Source of the DNA: Salinirubellus salinus
GTDB taxonomy: Archaea; Halobacteriota; Halobacteria; Halobacteriales; Haloarculaceae
Assembly: GCF_025231485.1 (NCBI RefSeq)
Contig: NZ_CP104003.1
Span: 682,001-746,000, forward strand
Length of the DNA: 64,000 bases
Direction of reading: 5' to 3'
A model generated the notes under the pieces. The model saw only the letters and a program-made list of their open reading frames with translations, ran no database searches and was not told where the DNA came from. The position numbers and the translations under genes are program-made. This document shows, one piece after another, positions 1-6,656 of this stretch (position 1 is the first letter of the stretch; every line of letters begins with the position of its first letter).

Positions 1-381
1 CCCGATGAGGGCCTCGCTGTCGCCGTTGAGCACCTCTGGGACCGCGAGGAAGTGACAGGCGTCGCGCGTCGCGTCGGTGACGTGGCGCGGGCCGGACGGC
101 TCGTGGATGGCCGGGACGGGGCCGTACTCCAGCAGTCGGAACGTCTCCTCGGTGTTCTCGCCCGTCACGTCGGCCGACCCACCGACGGAGACGGCGCTCG
201 TGTGGCCGAGATAGAACGGGTACGCCAGCGGCAGGCGCTTGGCCTCCTCGGGGTCGACCTTCGTCACGTGGGTCCACGCGGCCGGCACGCGGTTCGTGTC
301 CACCGGGAGGAACGCCCGGACGCCGAGACGCGCGGTCTCCACCGCACGCCCGACACGGACCGCGAACTCGTCGGCGTTCAT
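1..381 (-). CDS. Geranylgeranylglyceryl phosphate synthase (PcrB/GGGPS) family, N-terminal part
   Basis: This is the first 127 codons of a leftward gene that runs off the window; no stop is reached. GGGPS-family enzymes join glycerol-1-phosphate to geranylgeranyl diphosphate, the first ether-lipid committing step. Support is a pattern I recognise from haloarchaeal GGGPS: THVTKVDPEEAK near residue 40, then VGGSADVTGENTEET, then a strand ending in IHEPSGP, then FLAVPEVLNGDSEALIG, which corresponds to the phosphate-binding region. The ATG at 381 lies about 26 nt from a TATA-like element (407-414, minus strand), so a leaderless mRNA is likely. Haloarchaea often carry more than one GGGPS-like protein, so this could be a paralogue and not the main enzyme. 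Confidence 0.7.
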   Translation of the reverse strand, partial: MNADEFAVRVGRAVETARLGVRAFLPVDTNRVPAAWTHVTKVDPEEAKRLPLAYPFYLGHTSAVSVGGSADVTGENTEETFRLLEYGPVPAIHEPSGPRHVTDATRDACHFLAVPEVLNGDSEALIG

Positions 382-406
382 CGACCGAACGAGCGGCGGT
401 CACGCT

Positions 407-414
407 CATAAACG
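407..414 (-). promoter_or_regulatory. TATA-like element of the GGGPS-family gene
   Basis: CGTTTATG on the minus strand, about 26 nt before the ATG at 381. This is the normal spacing for a leaderless haloarchaeal transcript. Confidence 0.5.
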
Positions 415-500
415 TCCCGAAGCGGAAACGGCAGGTGCCCGGACGCCCGGTCCCGCTGGCGATAGCAACCCCTTTGGACGTGGCGTGGGCACTCCCGCCG

Positions 501-1619
501 ATGCTCCGCCTCCGTGACCGCCTCTCCCGGCGGGTGCCGCCACTGGCCCGCGCGTTCGGCCGCTACGTCTCACAGCACAGGGACCCGTACCTCCTCGCCG
601 TCCTCGCCCTCCGAGAGTCCGTCGACGATACGGTCGACAGCGTCACCGCCGACCTGTTCGCCGAGGTGGAGCGTGCGCTCGAACACGAACTGGAGGCCGG
701 TGACCTCGAACTGGTGGATGGTGCCGACGCGGTCCGCTTCGACTACGACACGCGGCTCGTCCTCCCCGCGATGCTGACGCTCGGCCGGGTCCGCGAACTC
801 GCAGGCGACGTGCCCTACCTCCGGCAGGTCCGGCGCGTCGACACCGACCTCGCCCGCGAGGGCGAGCGCGTCACCTACGAGATCATCCGGGCGTTACTGG
901 ACGGCGACATGCGCGACGCCATCAACGACGACGAGTACGAGGACTTCGAGACGACGGTCCGACCCCGCGCACGGGCGGCCGAGGTGGCTCAGGCCACCCT
1001 CGAGGAGGGCGTGGAGTCGTGGCTCGCTGCCCCCGAGACGCCCGACGGTGTCGCCAGCGCCTACCGCCACGCCGTCTCGCTCTCGGAGGGCCACCAGGAC
1101 ACCGACGAGGCGTTCCGGGACCTGCTCGAACGGCACGCGAACGCCGAGGGCGACGAGCGCGGGCGCCTCGCCGACGAGATCGAAGCTCGCTACAAGTACG
1201 CCCCGCCACAGGAGTCGTCGCCGCTGTTCGAGGAGGAGCAGTACGTCCCGTACTTCACCACCCAGTACGAGCGCGTGGGCATCCTCTACGAGGACATGCT
1301 GAAGATGTACGAGGCGGCACTCGGGGTGGAGCTGGGCGAGTCGTTCTGCCGCGCCATCGTGCTGATGGTCGTCGCCGCACAGATCGGCCTCGACGACATC
1401 GACGACTTCCCGGAGGACCGCGGCGAGCAACTCACCCCCGTCACGGCCGAACTCGCGCTGAAGGGGACGGCGGGACTGGACGACGTGGGGCGGCTGGTCG
1501 ACCGCTACCTCGACGCCGCGGCCGCGGCGGCCGAGACACACCTCACCGGGATGGCCATCGCGTACATCCGCGAGGAGGCACACGACCGGCTGGCGGCCCT
1601 GCGCGCCGAGCTGGACTGA
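501..1619 (+). CDS. Conserved haloarchaeal protein of unknown function
   Basis: 372 residues beginning MLRLRDRLSRR. The frame is open from 435, but the ATG at 501 gives the more natural start. The protein is acidic, predicted mostly helical and soluble, with no signal peptide or obvious transmembrane segment. It has Asp/Glu-rich stretches around NDDEYEDFETT and a more hydrophobic helix, SFCRAIVLMVVAAQIGL, about two thirds along. I do not recognise a functional family. It is divergent from the GGGPS-family gene on its left, with about 120 nt between the start codons. The coding call rests on length, acidic composition and strong GC-ending codon bias. Confidence 0.75.
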   Translation: MLRLRDRLSRRVPPLARAFGRYVSQHRDPYLLAVLALRESVDDTVDSVTADLFAEVERALEHELEAGDLELVDGADAVRFDYDTRLVLPAMLTLGRVRELAGDVPYLRQVRRVDTDLAREGERVTYEIIRALLDGDMRDAINDDEYEDFETTVRPRARAAEVAQATLEEGVESWLAAPETPDGVASAYRHAVSLSEGHQDTDEAFRDLLERHANAEGDERGRLADEIEARYKYAPPQESSPLFEEEQYVPYFTTQYERVGILYEDMLKMYEAALGVELGESFCRAIVLMVVAAQIGLDDIDDFPEDRGEQLTPVTAELALKGTAGLDDVGRLVDRYLDAAAAAAETHLTGMAIAYIREEAHDRLAALRAELD

Positions 1620-1664
1620 CGTCGGGTCCACCGGGCTCTCACGCTCCGCGCACACCCTCACCGT

Positions 1665-1673
1665 TCTTATATC
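1665..1673 (+). promoter_or_regulatory. TATA-like element of the CoA-binding protein gene
   Basis: TTCTTATAT, 24-32 nt before the ATG at 1697; typical leaderless haloarchaeal promoter spacing. Confidence 0.55.
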
Positions 1674-1696
1674 CAGAGCGTCCCCTATCTGGTGAC

Positions 1697-2107
1697 ATGC
1701 CCGTCCACGCGGTCGACCAGTTGCGCGAGATACTCGAGTACGACACCATCGCCGTCGTCGGCGCCTCGACCACGCCGGGGAAGGCCGCCCACGGCGTCCC
1801 GCAGTACCTCATCGACCACGGCTACACCGTGATCCCCGTCAACCCCTTCGCCGACGAGGTGTTCGGCCTGGAGGCGTACGACTCGCTGGAGGACGTCGAG
1901 ACGGAGATAGACGTGGTGGACGTGTTCCGCCCCAGCGAGGAGACCGGTCCAATCGTCGACGCGGCCATCGAGCGCGACGACGTGGCGGCCGTCTGGCTCC
2001 AGCTCGGTATCCGCAACGACGAGGCCGGCGAGCGGGCGGAGGCGGCCGGCAAACTGTTCGTCCAGGACAAGTGCATCAAGGTCGAACACCAGCGGCTGAT
2101 GGGCTGA
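1697..2107 (+). CDS. CoA-binding domain protein (YccU-like)
   Basis: 136 residues forming a single Rossmann-like CoA-binding domain, as in the N-terminal part of ADP-forming acyl-CoA synthetases but without the ligase parts. Visible signatures are TIAVVGASTTPGKAAHG near residues 18-35 (the Gly-rich nucleotide/CoA loop), YTVIPVNPFADEVFG, DVVDVFRPSE, AVWLQLGIRNDEA and the end VQDKCIKVEHQRL with a conserved Cys. Length is normal for the stand-alone family. The exact role is not established; CoA binding is inferred from the family. The gene has its own promoter and is followed by about 270 nt without a gene. Confidence 0.88.
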   Translation: MPVHAVDQLREILEYDTIAVVGASTTPGKAAHGVPQYLIDHGYTVIPVNPFADEVFGLEAYDSLEDVETEIDVVDVFRPSEETGPIVDAAIERDDVAAVWLQLGIRNDEAGERAEAAGKLFVQDKCIKVEHQRLMG

Positions 2108-2377
2108 GCGTCCCCGAGTTCAGAGGCGTGTCCGCTGGATTCGCGTCCGGACCCTCCGTCGCCACCTGTATCGAGACGTCCTCACCGAGCGGCCGCCGTA
2201 CGGCGTCTGTCTCTCCGTGACCGGTGGGACGTCTCGCGCCGGGTCGGGCCAGCGTTCGGGCGACCACCGGTACCGGGCCACGCCGTCGGCGCCGAGGAGA
2301 AACACGACCGGCGGGCGGGAGGCCCGGCCCGTCACCACGGGGGCAACACTGAGGGGGGTGGGCCGACCAGTCGGCCT

Positions 2378-3268
2378 GTGCAGGACTCGTACGGCGTCGT
2401 CCTCTTCGTCGCGTTCGCGCTCGTGTTCGTCCCGACGTTACTCGGGGTACTGGCGACGGACGACAGCGCACGGGACCGCCTCGCCTCCCACGGCACCTCC
2501 GTGGGCGAGGTGGCTGTGGCCGTGGTCGCCGTTACGGTACTCCTGGCGGGATTGCTCTGGGTGGGCAGCCCCGAGGACGGCGGTGGCTTCGCGTCGCCTG
2601 CCGTGGGCCTCTACCTCTCCGCCGTTGGGCTAGTGGTCGCGCTCGGCTACGCGCGACGGCTCTCGTGGCTGGTCCGAGCCGACCGCACCGCGACGGGTGG
2701 CGTGGGGGCCGGCCGCGTCGCCGTCACGGGCACCGTCGAGTGTGTGGACCCGTCGGAGACGCCGTTCTTCGAGCGACCGGCGGCAGCGTGGTCGTGGGCG
2801 GTGGCGGTGAAGAACCGCCACGGGACGAACTACGAGGGACGGCGCGCGTGGGCCGTCGAACGCACCGGCGTGGGCGGCGTCCCGTTCACGCTGGACGACG
2901 GCTCTGGGCCGGTCCGGGTGGACCCGACCGAGGCACGCCTCGAACTCGCCGACGAGCGAACCGAGGACCGCTCGCCGGGCGACGTCCCCGGCCGTGCCGG
3001 GACGGTGACGGACCTCGGCATGGGGGGTGAGCGGTTCCGGTTCACGGAGCGCGTGCTCCGCCCTGGCTCGAGGGCGACGGTGGTCGGACGCCTCACCGAC
3101 GGTGCGTTCGGCGCGAGCGACGAGTCACTCCTCGTCGCCAGCGGTACCGCCTCGGGGCTTCGGCGGCGCCTCGCCGCGCTCGCGGCCGCCCTGGGGGGTG
3201 CGTCGCTGGTCGGTGGGTGGCTCTGTCTCCGACTCCTCGTGACGACGCTCGGTGTCTCGCTCCCCTGA
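2378..3268 (+). CDS. Membrane protein with a GIDE-like domain
   Basis: 296 residues from a GTG start. There are three hydrophobic segments in the N-terminal 95 residues (YGVVLFVAFALVFVPTLLG, VAVAVVAVTVLLAGLLWVG, GLYLSAVGLVVALGY), a large soluble middle part, and a last transmembrane helix at the C-terminus. The middle (VAVTGTVECVDPSETPF, then PFTLDDGSGPVRVDPTEA) resembles the GIDE domain found in MUL1-type E3 ligases and in many prokaryotic membrane proteins. No RING finger is present, so ligase activity is not implied. Its stop codon directly abuts the stop of the convergent gene at 3269. The preceding 2108-2377 shows no convincing gene or structured element. Confidence 0.7.
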   Translation: MQDSYGVVLFVAFALVFVPTLLGVLATDDSARDRLASHGTSVGEVAVAVVAVTVLLAGLLWVGSPEDGGGFASPAVGLYLSAVGLVVALGYARRLSWLVRADRTATGGVGAGRVAVTGTVECVDPSETPFFERPAAAWSWAVAVKNRHGTNYEGRRAWAVERTGVGGVPFTLDDGSGPVRVDPTEARLELADERTEDRSPGDVPGRAGTVTDLGMGGERFRFTERVLRPGSRATVVGRLTDGAFGASDESLLVASGTASGLRRRLAALAAALGGASLVGGWLCLRLLVTTLGVSLP

Positions 3269-3580
3269 TTACTGCTCGCCGCCGTCCGTCTCCGCCTCCT
3301 CGACGATCGCCTCCTCCGCGTCGGGAACGGGTTCGGCCTCCTCGATGGCCGCCTCGGCGTAGAGCTGGTCGACGTCGATACCCTCCTTCTCCGCGAGCGC
3401 CTCCAGCAGGACGGCCTGTCGGTCCACGCGGTGTTCCATCGCGTCGACCCGCGTCCGCGTCTCGGCGACGTCGTCGCGCATCGCGTTGACCTGTGCGCGG
3501 ACCTCGTTCAGCCGCTCGTAGAGTTTCTCCGCGGTGTCGGCCACCTGCTGAATCTTCTTCGTAGCGCTTCCGAGTCCCAT
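3269..3580 (-). CDS. Small coiled-coil protein (DUF5798-like)
   Basis: 103 residues beginning MGLGSATKKIQQVADTAEK. The central part has regular heptads (NEVRAQVNAMRDDVAETR, then VDAMEHRVDRQAVLLEALAE) predicting a coiled coil of about 55 residues; the tail is very acidic. It matches my memory of the haloarchaeal family DUF5798, whose function is unknown. The frame extends upstream without a stop, but the ATG at 3580 fits the family start. The gene is convergent with the GIDE-like gene with no spacer. Confidence 0.82.
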   Translation of the reverse strand: MGLGSATKKIQQVADTAEKLYERLNEVRAQVNAMRDDVAETRTRVDAMEHRVDRQAVLLEALAEKEGIDVDQLYAEAAIEEAEPVPDAEEAIVEEAETDGGEQ

Positions 3581-3685
3581 ACCTCCCCCGAGCGCCCCCG
3601 CGTAGGTGACTGTTGTGGCTCGCACGCCACGGAACACGCCGACTGGGTCCGTCGGGTTCAAGGACTGGCCGGGCGCACTCCGAGT

Positions 3686-4090
3686 ATGGACCCCGTGGAA
3701 CGCCCGCCGACGGTGGGTATCGTCGCGTGTCTGCTCGTGCTGGCGACGCTGGCGTGGCCCTACCTCTCGGAACCCGTCGCGGCCGTGTCGGCGTACTACG
3801 CCACCGCGGCCATCACGCCGCTGGCCGCCGGGCTCCTCGCACTCGTCGCCGTCATCGTCTTCGCCGCCGGTCGGCAGGGCCGCTCGGACCCCGAACTGGT
3901 CGCCGGGGCCGGCCTCGTCTTCGGGCTGTTCATCGCCGGTATCGGCCTCTCGTTCGCGTTCTCCGCGCGCATCGACGTCATCGGCGGGTCGAGCGCGTTG
4001 CTCTCGTACCAGCGCTGGGTACTGGCCGGCGCGGCCCTGCTGGTGCCGCTGACGTCGGTGTGGTACGCGCGGGTGCTGCGACTGTTCTGA
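3686..4090 (+). CDS. Four-helix integral membrane protein, unknown function
   Basis: 134 residues from the ATG at 3686. Four hydrophobic segments are visible: TVGIVACLLVLATLAWPYL, TPLAAGLLALVAVIVFAAG, AGAGLVFGLFIAGIGLSF and WVLAGAALLVPLTSVWYA, with short polar loops between. No catalytic motif is apparent, and I cannot assign a family with confidence. The gene is divergent from the coiled-coil gene (start at 3580) and is followed by the SRP RNA transcription unit on the same strand. Confidence 0.78.
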   Translation: MDPVERPPTVGIVACLLVLATLAWPYLSEPVAAVSAYYATAAITPLAAGLLALVAVIVFAAGRQGRSDPELVAGAGLVFGLFIAGIGLSFAFSARIDVIGGSSALLSYQRWVLAGAALLVPLTSVWYARVLRLF

Positions 4091-4144
4091 CGTGGCGGGC
4101 ATCGTCCGTCCGTGCGGGAGAACCACGCGGCGACGGCGGTGTCG

Positions 4145-4156
4145 AAAAGCCCATAA
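4145..4156 (+). promoter_or_regulatory. Promoter of the SRP RNA gene
   Basis: AAAAGCCCATAAG places a purine-rich BRE-like stretch and an AT-rich TATA-like hexamer about 26-30 nt before the inferred 5' end of the 7S RNA. Confidence 0.5.
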
Positions 4157-4177
4157 GTGCCACCGGACTACCATCGG

Positions 4178-4462
4178 ACCGGACTAGGCCGGGCAGTTAG
4201 GCCACTGCTCTCCCGCCCAAACGGTCTTCAAGGGGGCCGACCACCGAGGGCGTCCGAGCCGACCGGTTCGGGCCCCGCGAGCGGACGTCGAAGCCTCGTC
4301 CCACGAGGGCAGCGGTCCGTGCTCTGCCATCTGCAGGGATGGTACGACGCGGTTGACCGCGGGAAATCCACCAGGCGCGGAAGCGAGCAGTGGTACCGTG
4401 GACACCTGTCGCCCGTGGGGTCGCGGGGTGGAGGAAGCGAGCGGGATTCCCCGTGCCGGAAC
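4178..4462 (+). ncRNA. ffs: 7S signal recognition particle RNA
   Basis: Archaeal SRP RNA, the scaffold that binds SRP19 and SRP54 and targets nascent membrane and secreted proteins. The decisive element is helix 8 at about 4368-4394: CAGGCGCGGAAGCGAGCAG has the GGAA tetraloop, a CGC/GCG stem and the asymmetric internal loop with AGCAG seen in SRP54-binding sites. The 5' part, CTAGGCCGGGCAGTTAGGCC followed by CCCGCCCAAAC, matches the archaeal 5' domain (helices 2-4). The 5' end ACCGGAC can pair with GTGCCGG at about 4453-4459 (helix 1), which sets both ends to within a few bases. Total length of about 285 nt is close to other haloarchaeal 7S RNAs. Open reading frames crossing this stretch are artefacts. 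Confidence 0.92.
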
Positions 4463-4522
4463 GCTCGGGCAATCTCGACGTCCACCATTCATCCAGTCAT
4501 CGACCGCCGAGCGGCGCGTCGG

Positions 4523-4831
4523 TCAGTACCAGCCGTGCCCGAGTGCGCCCGTTCGGACGGCGTCGTCCGTGTCGTTCGCGTCCGCTTCACCGCTCGAGTC
4601 CTCGACTCCGGCGTCGTCGCTCCCCCCGCCAGTGGCTCCGTCACCTCCGCCGTCGTCCGGCCCGCGGGCGAGGTGTGCGAGCGTGCCACCGAACAGGCCG
4701 AGGCTGCCGATGCCCAGGCCGAGCGCTGCGATTCCCTCCACCCCGTAGCCACCCATCGTGTCGATACCGCTCGCGATGGCGTACGCGACGACGAGGAGGC
4801 CGAACCGGTACGTGTTGCGTGCGAGGACCAT
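4523..4831 (-). CDS. Small membrane protein with acidic Gly-rich tail
   Basis: 102 residues. There are two hydrophobic helices, YRFGLLVVAYAIASGI and IAALGLGIGSLGLFGGTLAHL, followed by a hydrophilic tail of Gly, Asp and Ser (GPDDGGGDGATGGGSDD onward). The ATG at 4831 has a TATA-like CTTTTCAC (4855-4862 region, minus strand) about 27 nt upstream, which supports transcription. I recognise the general type from haloarchaeal genomes but know no function. It points toward the SRP RNA 3' end. Confidence 0.75.
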   Translation of the reverse strand: MVLARNTYRFGLLVVAYAIASGIDTMGGYGVEGIAALGLGIGSLGLFGGTLAHLARGPDDGGGDGATGGGSDDAGVEDSSGEADANDTDDAVRTGALGHGWY

Positions 4832-4982
4832 ACCGGGATGGGAGTGTGGGGGAGTGAAAAGCCACCGACAATGCGGGCGACTGGAGATGGAGTGCGGGCG
4901 GTGCTGTGCGGTCCAGTGCTCTCACCCGCTACGAGCGCCGCAGACGCGAGTGGCGCAGTCGTGGTTCAGTTTCCGTGACGAG

Positions 4983-5005
4983 GGGTGCCCGCTCCGCGGG
5001 CACCC
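4983..5005. repeat. Perfect 10-bp hairpin with TCC/GGA triloop
   Basis: GGGTGCCCGC, then TCC, then GCGGGCACCC: a perfect 10-bp stem with a 3-nt loop, 20 nt beyond the stop of the leftward mscS gene. Read on the mscS strand, the apex is GC-GGA-GC. No U-run follows it in the direction of mscS transcription, so it is not a classic intrinsic terminator. It shares its apex with the hairpins near 16.5 kb and 44.6 kb. Confidence 0.8.
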
Positions 5006-5024
5006 GAGGAAGGAGAACTGGTGG

Positions 5025-5954
5025 CTAGTCGTCGTCGGCTCTGACCCCGACCAGTTCGGCCGGCGCGGCGATGGAGACGTCGCCCGAGAGGTCCCGCTGC
5101 GGGAAGGGGATCTCGATGCCCTCGGCGTCGAACCGCTGTTTCACGTTCTTGACGTACTCCGCGCGGGTGCGGACCCAGTCGGCCCGCGAGGGGTTGGCGA
5201 TCCAGATGCGCGACTGGAGGCCGACGTAGGAGTCGGCGAGTTCGGTCAGGCGCACGCTGGGTGCCGGGTCGTCGAGTATCTCGTCGTGCTGCTCCGCCTC
5301 CTCCACGATGATGTCCGTGGCCGTGTCGATATCGTCGTCGTAGCCGATGCCGAAGACGAACTTCAGCCGGAGCTTGTCCTTCGCGACGGGGTTCTTGATG
5401 ACGCCGTCGGTGAGCTGGCTGTTCGGGACGGTGAGCAGTTCGTTGTCGAACGTCCGCACGCGGGAGACGCGCAGGGAGATGTCCTCGACGATGCCGGCGT
5501 TGCCGTCCCACTCGATCCAGTCGCCGATGCGGAACGGTTTGTCGGTGTAGATGAACACGCCCGCGACGAAGTTCTTGAGGACGTCCTGCATCGCGAAGCC
5601 GATGGCGAGGGTGGCCGCGGCGGCGACGGTGGCGAGCGACTGGAGGAAGTTCCCGAAGCCGGCGAGGCCGAACGCCGCGGAGATGGCGACGAAGACCACG
5701 ATGATGCTGACGATGCGTCGGAGCGGGCGCCGGGCGTGTTCGTCGAGGTCACGACGTTCGAGGACTCGATCGAAGAGCGGGGAGATCAGCGCCTTCCCGG
5801 CCGCGTAGATGACGACGAACGCGACGAGGAAGACCACGGCGGCGGCGATGGCGTCGGCGATGCCCGGAGGTACCCCGATGCCGTTCAGGAACTCCGCGAC
5901 GGTGTCCACCAGCGTGATGGCGTTCTGTAACGGGACGGGCGTGGGCGGGTTCAT
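5025..5954 (-). CDS. mscS: Small-conductance mechanosensitive channel, MscS family
   Basis: 309 residues. MscS channels open under membrane tension to release solutes at hypo-osmotic shock. Three N-terminal hydrophobic segments end in the pore helix, ATVAAAATLAIGFAMQDVLKN, with the Gly/Ala-rich packing typical of TM3. It is followed by the beta domain signature FRIGDWIEWDGNAGIVEDIS and VPNSQLTDGVIKN, then an alpha/beta C-terminal domain. Length is normal. Its ATG overlaps the stop of the upstream YhbY-like gene by 4 nt, so it is the last gene of the rnp4-YhbY-mscS operon. A 10-bp hairpin follows its stop. Confidence 0.93.
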   Translation of the reverse strand: MNPPTPVPLQNAITLVDTVAEFLNGIGVPPGIADAIAAAVVFLVAFVVIYAAGKALISPLFDRVLERRDLDEHARRPLRRIVSIIVVFVAISAAFGLAGFGNFLQSLATVAAAATLAIGFAMQDVLKNFVAGVFIYTDKPFRIGDWIEWDGNAGIVEDISLRVSRVRTFDNELLTVPNSQLTDGVIKNPVAKDKLRLKFVFGIGYDDDIDTATDIIVEEAEQHDEILDDPAPSVRLTELADSYVGLQSRIWIANPSRADWVRTRAEYVKNVKQRFDAEGIEIPFPQRDLSGDVSIAAPAELVGVRADDD

Positions 5955-6199
5955 CGCGTGAACACCGCCGTGTGACCGCGGGTCTGGAACACCTCCGCGC
6001 CGGCGAGGTCGGCCAGCCGCTCGGCCAGTTCCTCGCTGGTGGTCCCGCCCCGGGCCGAGCGGAGGAACTTCACCTTCACCATCTCCCGGTCACCCAGCTG
6101 TGTCCGCAGTTCGTCGGCCACCGCGTCGACGCCGGCCTTTCCGACCCGTAGCGTGGCGTCCATGTCGTGGGCGCGACGACGGCGTTCCTGCTCGTTCAT
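5951..6199 (-). CDS. YhbY/CRM-domain RNA-binding protein
   Basis: 82 residues. It begins MNEQERRRRAHDMDATLRVG and has the GKAG-containing loop VGKAGVDAVADELRTQL, then VKVKFLRSARGG, then EVFQTRGHTAVFTR: the whole small CRM/YhbY fold. Relatives associate with pre-ribosomal particles and bind structured RNA. The ATG at 6199 is chosen because the longer open frame adds unrelated basic residues. Its position directly after the RNase P subunit gene and before mscS, with a 4-nt overlap, suggests an RNA-processing transcription unit with a channel gene attached. Confidence 0.9.
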   Translation of the reverse strand: MNEQERRRRAHDMDATLRVGKAGVDAVADELRTQLGDREMVKVKFLRSARGGTTSEELAERLADLAGAEVFQTRGHTAVFTR

Positions 6200-6263
6200 G
6201 TGGCGAGGGGTTCGGGCGGGCCCCCTTTCAACGTTTAGACTTCCACGGTGCGTTCGCCGCCTC

Positions 6264-6545
6264 TCACTCCGTATCATAGGGGTAGCGCGTCTGCGAGCCA
6301 CAGTCACACGTCACGACGACGTGGCCCGACCGGGTCCGGACGCGGGCGTTACGGCCGGGACGGAGGTAGACGTCACACCGGTCGCAGGTGAACCGGTCGA
6401 ACTGCCGTGGCAGCGACAGGCGGTTGCGCTCTGCTACCCGTCGCGCTCGACGGACGTACGACCGCGAGCGGTCGTCCTCCCCCTCGGTGGCCGCTCGCCG
6501 GGCCAGTTCGTGCAACCGCTCGATGCGCTCGGCCGCGATACTCAC
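6264..6545 (-). CDS. rnp4: Ribonuclease P protein component 4
   Basis: 93 residues from a GTG start. Rnp4 (Rpp21 family) is a protein subunit of archaeal RNase P, which matures tRNA 5' ends. The N-terminal helical half (IAAERIERLHELARRAA, then RSYVRRARRVAERNR) carries the usual basic helices. The C-terminal half has the zinc site: Cys54, Cys57, Cys80 and Cys82 (FTCDRCD and VTCDCGSQTRYPY). The GTG start gives the family's expected N-terminus; the open frame upstream antisense to the 809-residue gene is not used. Probably the first gene of the operon with the YhbY-like gene 64 nt downstream. Confidence 0.92.
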   Translation of the reverse strand: MSIAAERIERLHELARRAATEGEDDRSRSYVRRARRVAERNRLSLPRQFDRFTCDRCDVYLRPGRNARVRTRSGHVVVTCDCGSQTRYPYDTE

Positions 6546-6656
6546 GCCGCGACGTTCCGGGCGGGTGGTCAAATGGGTTCCCACTCGCTCCCCGCAGTCG
6601 TGTCTCCTGCCGAGGCCGCCGGAAACTATTTTCCGTCGCCCCCGCCACCTCGTGGC

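Noticed and set aside
2108-2377. Possible small gene or RNA in the 270-nt gap after the CoA-binding gene
   Set aside because: Only antisense-like Arg-rich frames occur, and there is no clear hairpin, promoter or conserved start.
4157-4978. Open frames crossing the SRP RNA region
   Set aside because: The stretch folds as 7S RNA with a correct helix 8; the frames do not resemble any protein and are chance.
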